Below the pieces are notes generated by a model. The model did no database searches, was not told the DNA's origin, and saw only the letters and a list, made by a program, of their open reading frames with translations. Shown here piece by piece: positions 55,830 through 64,000 of a DNA stretch of 64,000 nucleotides. The stretch covers positions 24,389,973 to 24,453,972 of the forward strand of contig CP137682.1 in assembly GCA_037976565.1 (NCBI GenBank), read 5' to 3'. Positions within the stretch are counted from its first letter, which is position 1, and every line of letters starts with the position of its first letter. The position numbers were made by a program, and so were the translations under genes. The DNA comes from Mesocentrotus franciscanus (lineage: Eukaryota > Echinodermata > Echinoidea > Camarodonta > Strongylocentrotidae).

Positions 55830-56036
55830 TCTATATCCTATTCAGATCTACGGATCATAGACAAAACATAAACATAACTTACATTGCATCATTGTGATGG
55901 GAAATAGACACGTATTATGATGCTACTAAATATACGACAATGATCCTGTAAATCGAGAGATGTGTTCCATCAAACGCTATTTTCCAAACCATTTAATCGA
56001 GATTTCTCTCTGTATTAATCTCTGTCTTACTACAAC
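55830..56036. repeat. copy of the 32982-33212 segment
   Basis: Same orientation, about 90% identical, beginning exactly at the gap edge. Confidence 0.75.
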
Positions 56037-56084
56037 GACTGTCGTATGCAAGTCTCAAAGAAGTCTAGATTGTAGGTACACACC

Positions 56085-56560
56085 ATTCGATCTTGATTAG
56101 TTTAATACAAGAATATTATTACAACGAGATCAAAATGACTAATTCCTTTCTCTTACTGCATAAATGAGTTTGACTTGAAATGCCACAAATATGACCATGA
56201 TTAGTTGCATACAATAATAGTAAAACGAGATAGGGTAGACTCTCTCTAAATACAGCAATGGTAGTTGCATGCATGTCACAAATCAATTACATACATAATA
56301 TTATCATGATTAGTTGAATACAAGCATATTTAATCGAGATAAGGTTACTAATTTCTATCATATTACATCGACGACTGTTACATACATGTCACAAATAAAC
56401 TAGATTTAATGTATGCACGATCTGATCACGATTTGATATAAGATTATCACAACGAGATGAAGATGACTTATTCCTGTTCTTTACTACATCAATAACTGTT
56501 GCATGCATGTCACAAACTAGACTAGATTATATCAAAGTTAAGATCATGATTAGTTGGATG
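56085..56560. repeat. degenerate ~110-bp tandem repeat
   Basis: Four to five diverged units marked by CATGATTAGTTG, (A/G)ACGAGAT..A and TTGCATGCATGTCACAAA, at about 56090, 56192, 56302, 56424 and 56540. From 56561 to 58640 I see only AT-rich sequence. Confidence 0.6.
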
Positions 56561-58647
56561 TATCCATTCTGGGAAATGATGTAATGAAAAAATACTTAAG
56601 AGTGATAACAGTAATAACACGACATGTATGGTTCATATGGTGATATGGTTTGAATGGATTTGTAAGAGTGCATTGAGTAGATAAACTGTTTTCTTGTCAC
56701 AGTTCAACCACATTCACACTCTGCAAAATATAATCATACTTTACAACATTGTATATTCGTCAAACTTTGTATGTTCATGAAGCACGACATACTCTCAGGC
56801 TATTAAACAATCATGAACAACACGTCAAAGAAGTATTGGCCTTACATGGCATGTAGTTCAAGATATAGACATTAATAATGATTCATTTAAATTATGTCAA
56901 CTCAAATCCAATGTGTATGGATGTTCTATTTTCATTTGACTGAAGAGTAAAACAAAGTAAAAAACATAGTTAAAAAATTACATGCTATAATGATTATGAT
57001 ATATTTACACACATGAACATATCAAATATTCCATCATGTTTATGTACATCTTATCAAGAAATGAGAATGTTCACTTCTTGGCTATAACGATTAAATTTAG
57101 ACAAAAATGTGTTCAATACTTTAATGTCAAAAGCAAGAATTTATTGGATAGGACAGAAATAAGTCTAAAGCTAGTCTAGATCAGTATATACATTCTACAC
57201 ACGGTATTTTCAACAATCTTTCTTGATAATGGATGAATTATCGGTTAAACAGGAAAAGTTCGATACAAATTGCTTTACCCGTAGTTCATGAAATAAATCC
57301 TGGTATAAGACCAGAAATTCTTACAGAATAAATACATGTTTAATCGTGATGAAGGATATATCAACAGATCCTTAGGATTAGATTCCTGATGACCTTGTTA
57401 TGATAGTACAATGCAATATATGTCATCATCATTACAGAATAGCCAATATGAGTACACAGAAGCCGGTTGGAATTGTTATCAAACAATCATAGAGAGTTTA
57501 GATTTGTTCAAATTCAATTCGGTTCTGTTCAATTCATTTCACATTTCACATTTCACGTTCCACATTGTCAGTTTTATTTACCAGAAATGTAATGATAGTA
57601 ACAATACAATTTCTTTTTTGGATACAAATAAGTTCATATAATATATTAAATCACTTTTAGTTGTTTGTAGTTACTTATAAACTAAGGACTTAAGTAAAAT
57701 TAGAAAGAGGAAATGAAGAAGCCTAAGGTAAAAGCATAGCTTGTTGGTTGTAACCTGTATATCGTAGGCTCTAGGTTGTATTGCAATAGATTTTTTCATC
57801 ATTATAACCCATCTTATGGTTATCCTATTTACATCACCAGGAACCCCCTTTATATGATTTTGTAAAATGGTAAGGGTTCACAAGCCGTCAAACTTTTGCT
57901 TATCTTGAAGCTTCAAGTGTGATTGAAATAAACTTCTGGTTTTAATACATGTAAACTGATGGTATACTAAGTACATGTAGTACTTCTATTCAGAACTGAA
58001 TAAATGTCATGAAATGAAATTTAAACAAAAGATAAATCAATTTCTGCCCTAGCCATTTGATATTTTCAGTCGAGTCTTTACAATGATACGGACAAAAAGA
58101 GATACTGAAACAATAAATCCAGGAGCTTAGTCAATCAAAACAGGTTAGGGCAATGGCATCTTTTTCTATACCATGCTTTAAGATTCAAGGAGAAAAAGTA
58201 CCAAGCTATTAAGTTGTTTATACTTCTTTGAAAGACATTTTATAGCAGTAAATAAAAAGATGTTTACTGTGTGTTGCATTGTTTCCTTATATTCCTCTTC
58301 TCTGTCTGGATTTCTTTTCGGTTAAATCTATCGTTCTATCTTTTGAATCCCTCTTAATACTGGCTTCCTTCTATATGCGCTTTCTACTTTTCTCTCTTTC
58401 TCTCTTTACTAGGATGTAATATGATGTGCTTGCAGTAAGCACAAATGCTTTGCTCATATCAAAGTACTTTCGAAGAGGCTGCAGAGAATCGCCCGAAAAT
58501 AAATCGACCTTCTCCATATGCTCAACATAATTATAAAGTTATTAATTAAAAGTATCGAGACATGGCATCAGCAGTAATATGTTTATGATACTATATTCCA
58601 TGCATTTTAACTTGAGATATCCTTCAATTAGTATAATTAGTTATCAG

Positions 58648-58827
58648 GGTAGCCTGGTTACCGCCACACTCGACAAGTTTCATTTTCAAGTCCGTAGTAG
58701 TCTGCTGCCATCACGTGGTCTGATGAGGGTCATCTTCTCTAACGTTGATACGTTGTTGCTTGACGGCCAAACCACATATTACTTGAGCGTTGTCGTCAAT
58801 CCCTCTTCTATGGTTATGGAAACATAA
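58648..58827 (+). CDS. possible terminal exon of an unknown gene
   Basis: After an acceptor-like AATTAGTTATCAG a frame of about 60 codons runs to TAA at 58825-58827 (SLVTATLDKFHFQVR ... LSVVVNPSSMVME), followed within 15 bases by AATAAA. It is more GC-rich than its surroundings. I recognise no domain, and no partner exon was found. It may be chance. Confidence 0.25.
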   Translation, partial: GSLVTATLDKFHFQVRSSLLPSRGLMRVIFSNVDTLLLDGQTTYYLSVVVNPSSMVMET

Positions 58828-59860
58828 GAATACCAGAAATAAAATATATATAATGATGGTTTTCTAAAAATAAGTACCTTTCAATTATGTAATGCATTTT
58901 TGCAGATGAATTTGAGAGAGGTAAATTCTATATTATCTATTTAAATAATCATATGATGTTTAATTATTACATGTACATCAACATATTAACATTAACTATC
59001 TTATAACGTTAGATGTAGGATAATGACATGGTATATACAGAAAAGGGTCGTCTTAAGCATAAGCTTGTAGTGACGTCCTCTCAAAAATGAATATAAGAAT
59101 ACATACAATATGAAGCGATGCATGAAAATTAGATTAGGCAGGAAGCAAGATTTTTAAAAAAGCATAGAAAGAAAAGGGACAGAGAGGAGCGGGTAGGGAG
59201 AGAAAGTTACATTTATGATAGTATTGGGAGGAGTACATATATATCAAGTCAAGTTGTGCATGTATAAATAATCATCTTTTGACAGCTACTATTCATGACA
59301 ACAGGGACATTCTTAAAATAAATTATAAGTTAACAATATTTTAAAATAAGTTAAAAATAAGCTTCCAGAGATTGAAATTCATGTGATCAGATATCTAACG
59401 AGTAAATAGTTCACAACCATTTATATGGAAACTTTTTATTTATATTTAAATTTAAATTCCAATCAGTTAGGCGATGGATTAATTCACATGTCTACTTTCG
59501 AAGAAGAGAGAAATTGATGTAAAATGCTAGGATATCATTTAGTAAAACCAAAATTAGATTTGAATTTGACAACCATTTGCAAGCAATTTTATATTGATAA
59601 ATAATTTTGTTCAAAAAGGTACTACTAGCATTACATTTCAGGCAGGGAAGATTTGATAAATATATATATATGAATCTCTATCATGAACAAGGTAGCAGGC
59701 AGAGGAAGAGGAGACACGCATAGGCCTACTCTCCGTTCTTCATGAAATGTTATTCTTTTATTTTTTTATGACAGAATTAAGAATAAACAGGCAGTTTGAT
59801 TGAAAAAATGCAGGCCACAAACAACATTATTCATCTTTAACATGTTCTGAAAAAACATTG

Positions 59861-60404
59861 TGATTCGTAGGAATTTTTTCCAATATACACTCGTATATTC
59901 AAACTCATGAATAATGCTATAGCGTAAGAAGAATGTTTTATCTTTCTACTTATCACCATGGTTCTAAGTAGAGTTTATGTTTGCTAAGATAGAGCAGTGT
60001 GATTCGTTGGAATTTCCCTCCAATATATGCTCGTAAATTCAAACTCATGGATATTGCAATATTTTAAGAAGCATGTTTTATCTTTCTACTTTTCACCATG
60101 GTTCTAAGTAGAGTTTATGTTTGCTAAGATAGAGCAGTGTGATTCGTTGGAATTTCCCATATAATAATGCTCGTAAATTCAAACTCATGGATATTGCAAT
60201 ATTTTAAGAAGCATGTTTTATCTTTCTACTTTTCACCATGGTTCTAAGTAGAGTTTATGTTTGCTAAGATAGAGCAGTGTGATTCGTTGGAATTTCCCTC
60301 CAATATATGCTCGTAAATTCAAACTCATGGATATTGCAATATTTTAAGAAGCATGTTTTATCTTTCTACTTTTCACCATGGTTCTAAGTAGAGTTTATTT
60401 TGCT
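59861..60404. repeat. 140-bp tandem repeat, four copies
   Basis: Copies start with GTGATTCGT(A/T)GGAATTT at 59861, 59999, 60139 and 60279. The last three are almost identical and the first is more diverged, with the fourth slightly truncated. Each contains CACCATGGTTCTAAGTAGAG. Non-coding. Confidence 0.92.
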
Positions 60405-60875
60405 GAGATGCATGCTACATGATTATTTGACACATTTCTTTAAGTAGAGCTATAGATAAGATAAGGGAAAGTTTCGTCCTTTCATCAGATATTAAGGTCA
60501 TATCGCTTTTAAAAAGAGGATAAAGTACAATGAGCGTTTCTGGCTCATACATCATGTACATGGAGGAAAAGTACCTTTTCACTAAAAATGTTCATATACT
60601 TGTAAAGAGTCTTTTTCTCTATGTTTGTTATATTTCAGTTTCCGGATATCATACACAGATCAAGAACAAACCTATTGCTAAACGTGATCATTTTAATCAG
60701 GCCAAAATACATATTAAAGGCAGCTTAAATTATGTGTTTTGTTTATTCTTTGGTACCGATTGGGCGGAGTTATATATGGATAATGGAAAATAGCCTACTT
60801 TGAATCGATGGAATGCCAGAAAGAGGGAGAAGAATCAATCGAAGGATATGTATGTAATCTATTGTTATATCTTAC

Positions 60876-60969
60876 CCAGCCATGCGTCGCGGTGACAGTC
60901 AGCTTGCCTTCTCTGTTTACCTTAGAAATCAGTGGATCCAGATCCGTGTTGGTACAACACAAATCCAAC
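60876..60969 (-). CDS. LRR exon (downstream)
   Basis: Acceptor TTACTATAG ends at 60970 and donor GTAAGA begins at 60875. It enters needing one base and leaves in phase 0, compatible with the exon at 62922. It encodes LDLCCTNTDLDPLISKV then GKLTVTATHGW, continuing an LRR ('LxLxxTNTDLxPLI'). The remaining downstream exons were not found in this window. Confidence 0.6.
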
Positions 60970-61589
60970 CTATAGTAATAAAACAGTACATTTCGGGGGC
61001 ACAATACATTATCTTTTGAACTAACCTGACTTACGATACTCTGTTAAAAAGCAGTCACAGTTGTATACTATATGGTGTGAGAATAGATGACAATTTGATA
61101 CACATCGGACCTTGCATAATTTTGCTCTGTATTTATATTGCATGACTACAAACCATGGTATCATAACTGTGTATGTAGGATACAGCAAGTCTAAGGAAAT
61201 CATGATGAATAACATAAATAAAGTATTGAATTTAAATGTATATTAAGAAAATTATATTTATATGAAATAATCCTGAAATGAAGAGATCATCAGATTATGT
61301 AAACTATTGTAAAATCCCCTATACAGCACCCTATCATCTAATCTTTAAGACAACCCACTCTGAGATGCATTCAAAACCTTAATGCAACTACCCCTACATA
61401 ATTTAGCAGTAATAACGATTAGGTAGCTTGTGGGGCAAAGTGTTTTGCCCTAATCAATTTTCTTTTGATAACAAATTCAAATGTATTAAATTAACGCTAG
61501 TTTTCCTCTTATCATGCTTATGAGATCAAACATATTCATAATCAGGTATCTAGGTTTTATCAACACCATGTAAGCATAAATTATATGTC

Positions 61590-62460
61590 AAAAGTTATGG
61601 AAGAAATTAAAATTCATATTTTTTATCTTAATATCTTTGTAAATAAATGATTTGAACAAATCAAGTGCTCAATCCAATGGTCTAGATGTTAGTGAACAGA
61701 CTGAACACATTTTCTCACATAAATATGCAAATGAGCGTTCATCAAAGAGATAATGAAATTAATATTTTTTCATAACTTGCCATGATCTAAGATCCCAGTT
61801 GAATCAGTTCAAGTGATATGATTGATATTGCCCATGTCATTGAACATGATTAATACATTTTGATATTACTATAACCATTGAATTTCACGTGATATGCCAT
61901 TTAGCTTCCACCATTAAAATATTAAGAATTTATATTTTCATCTTAAATTCCATCCAAGTCCACTCTCACAACAATTTATGTATTGAAGCTTTGTATTTTG
62001 GGTCTCCAGACATGGTGGAATAATTTTCTGATTTACATTGCAAATATTGAGCCATCATAATTATATGAAAATATAAATTCAAATTATAGTTTTCGATTTT
62101 AATACCCAGAAATGAAAACTTAATTAGCATATTATGCATAAAGTACTATTTCAGCCCATCTTGAAATGTATTCATCCTGTTCAGTTTGACAATGCCAATA
62201 TCGATTACATTATTTGAATTGATTTAACTGGGATCTTAGATGGCAGATTATGATAAAAATATGAATTTTGATATCTCTCTGCTGGCAGCTTTTTTGCATA
62301 TTTTGCAAATATTATTCCTAATATTGATTCAAAAACTTGTCCACCTTTTTATTGACTTTGAAAACATTGCATTGAACACTTGATTTGTTCAATTTTGGTT
62401 ATTTACCACGATGTTGAGATGAAAATATGAATTTTAATCTCTTTAATGTTGTCTCTGAAA
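61590..62460. repeat. large imperfect palindrome (foldback)
   Basis: Arms of roughly 400 bases meet near 62025. Matching pairs include GAACAAATCAAGTG (61655) with CACTTGATTTGTTC (62378), and ATCTAAGATCCCAGTTGAATC (61786) with its complement at about 62225. It is AT-rich and non-coding, probably a MITE-like foldback element. It lies between the two LRR exons. Confidence 0.65.
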
Positions 62461-62921
62461 ATGTTGTCATTGTGTTCACTGACCTTAAAAACATCATTTT
62501 AAGAGCTAAAACCCTTTGAATTTAGTATTTAAATGCATATTTTCAAATAAGACAATAGTTTTTTTCTTCATATTATGACAATTTAACTGCTTTCCACTAC
62601 TTAGAATTTCTCAAACTTATAGTATGTTGTTTAGAGTATTACATGCATTCCTAGTTCACTGAAGTGTCTTTTGCAATTTGTTTGGGTAAATTAATATTTT
62701 GACTGTACTTAAGGACAAAAGAGAATATTAGTAAAGAGAGAAAATTAATTAAGAGAGAGGACTGAGAGAAAGAGAGGTAAAGAAAATGAAGAGAGAAAAT
62801 AATCACAGTAAAAAGTTAACCCTAATTTGTTGTTCCACAATGTGTTGTACATGTCAATTTCTAAGATTTTGATTATAATGTGGCAATCGATCATTACCCT
62901 GGTAAATCAAATGAGACTCAC

Positions 62922-63304
62922 TCTATGCTTGTCAGGTACTGATGAGTCTTCATGAGTTTGATGATCTCAGCTGCATTCTCGTTGTACAGGCGAATGCAGG
63001 TAATGGACAACTTGGTGAGTCGGGGACATGATGTTTTAACCGCCTTGCAAAATGACACGTGATCATGCAGTGTAGTAGACAGTATACCTATCAAATATCC
63101 CTGGATGTGAAGGTGAGTTAGATGATCGAATGGACAGCAGGCCATTGTAACGATATCTGATGAGACATTCTCCCGTCTTGACCAGTCCAGTTTGAGAGTT
63201 TTCACTCGGGGACATGATGTATGAAGTCCAAGATTCCACAGACTGGTCACATGCTTACCCACCACAGATAGCTCATCTACTGACTCAGATGTTATTTGAC
63301 GAGT
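62922..63304 (-). CDS. LRR exon of an NLR- or FBXL-like protein
   Basis: Acceptor TTTCATGTAG ends at 63305 and donor GTGAGT begins at 62921; 383 bases, phase 0 in and phase 2 out. It encodes SVVGKHVTSLWNLGLHTSC then several leucine-rich repeats: CPRVKTLKLDW, FDHLTHLHIQGYL, CPRLTKLSITCIRLYN and HQYLTSIE. Cysteine-preceded LRRs of this kind occur in the large invertebrate NLR families and in FBXL proteins; neither a NACHT nor an F-box is present here. The 5' part of the gene lies beyond 63305 or outside the window; 63305-64000 shows no further exon that I can support. Confidence 0.65.
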
Positions 63305-64000
63305 CTACATGAAACAGCGATGCATAAAGGCTTACTACATATGATTTAAATGGAAACAAACGCTAATGTAAGAAATTATATTAGATAAACTGACCAATTT
63401 TTTTTTAATATAGTACTTTTACTGTTCATATCATGTTTGGTAAATATTCCACAAATATGCAATAATAAAAGGGTTTTCATCAGTTTAATGTATAAAATAA
63501 ATAAATAAACGTGTAGTTTTGAGGAAAATGAGACAAAGAATACAATATTTTTAACTTTTGGATGCCGAGATTATAAATGATAAAGAGAATCTTCCTTTGA
63601 CATTACAGTCATATTCGATGCCGTTCGGATGAACTAAAACTGATTTCTTTTTCCAAAATATTAATAATACCTCTCTGTTTTCCATTTTAGTAACCAGTAG
63701 ATTATGTTCCATTAGGTCTAAACGTGTATTGCCCTCCCTTTAAAAAAAATGGTTTGTCTATCATAAGACTCTTGAAAAGGTGTTTGCGATATTTTGGATA
63801 CAAAACACTAAATTAGAGGATTATCCCCTGTATCATCATGACCGCATTGCCAATACAAGTTTTCTCACATTATTAGCATTATCGACGTTCAAAATCTCTT
63901 AACGTTTTTATTCTTTCTCCGCTTTTCTGAAGCCTTCGTTAAAATGTTTCTTTATTTTGTCTGTTTCCACCAACATGACCAAAGCTAACTTACTAACGAG

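Overview
This is a window of an animal nuclear genome, most likely a marine invertebrate and probably an echinoderm such as a sea urchin. That guess rests on an AT-rich, intron-rich and repeat-dense background, sea-urchin-style 'AAGTCCACTCC' inverted-repeat elements, tRNA-headed SINEs, a Penelope-like element, an LRR gene resembling the expanded invertebrate NLR repertoire, and a death-domain gene. No species marker is present.

Region 1 (833-28070) is a head-to-tail array of one Ty3/gypsy (Metaviridae-type) retrotransposon: four LTRs of about 1.47 kb alternate with three internal regions of about 7.1 kb (LTR-int-LTR-int-LTR-int-LTR). Each internal region carries a primer binding site matching tRNA-Ser(GCU), a leader, gag, pol in the order protease - reverse transcriptase - RNase H - integrase, and a polypurine tract. 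No env was recognised. The three copies are almost identical, and their reading frames are broken mainly by 1-4 base length differences at homopolymers and short repeats. Each LTR also holds what looks like a complete spliceosomal intron bounded by a 24-nt direct repeat. The array sits between two diverged, inverted CATTC/GAATG-rich flanks.

Region 2 (28444-33820) has no recognised gene. It holds a GC-rich island, one full SINE and several microsatellites.

Region 3 (33821-43174, minus strand) holds the only well-supported host gene. Five exons can be joined by GT-AG boundaries with matching phases. They encode a death domain followed by an FBA domain, the glycoprotein-binding fold of FBXO2/FBXO6-type ubiquitin-ligase adaptors. 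The first intron seen is about 4.7 kb and is a nest of repeats: a TTAA-flanked MITE, an 80-bp satellite, and inside the satellite a Penelope-like element with a small hammerhead ribozyme and 48-bp perfect inverted ends.

Region 4 (43175-55806) is a repeat graveyard: a non-autonomous hAT-like element, several SINEs including one with a 7SL/Alu-like head, a TA-flanked inverted-repeat element, a long hairpin, two further MITEs, and a 3.2-kb non-LTR retrotransposon with broken frames.

Region 5 (55830-64000) follows a 23-N assembly gap. It begins with a segment duplicated from 33 kb, then holds degenerate and 140-bp tandem repeats, a large imperfect palindrome, and two phase-compatible minus-strand exons (60876-60969 and 62922-63304) encoding leucine-rich repeats of NLR or F-box/LRR type.
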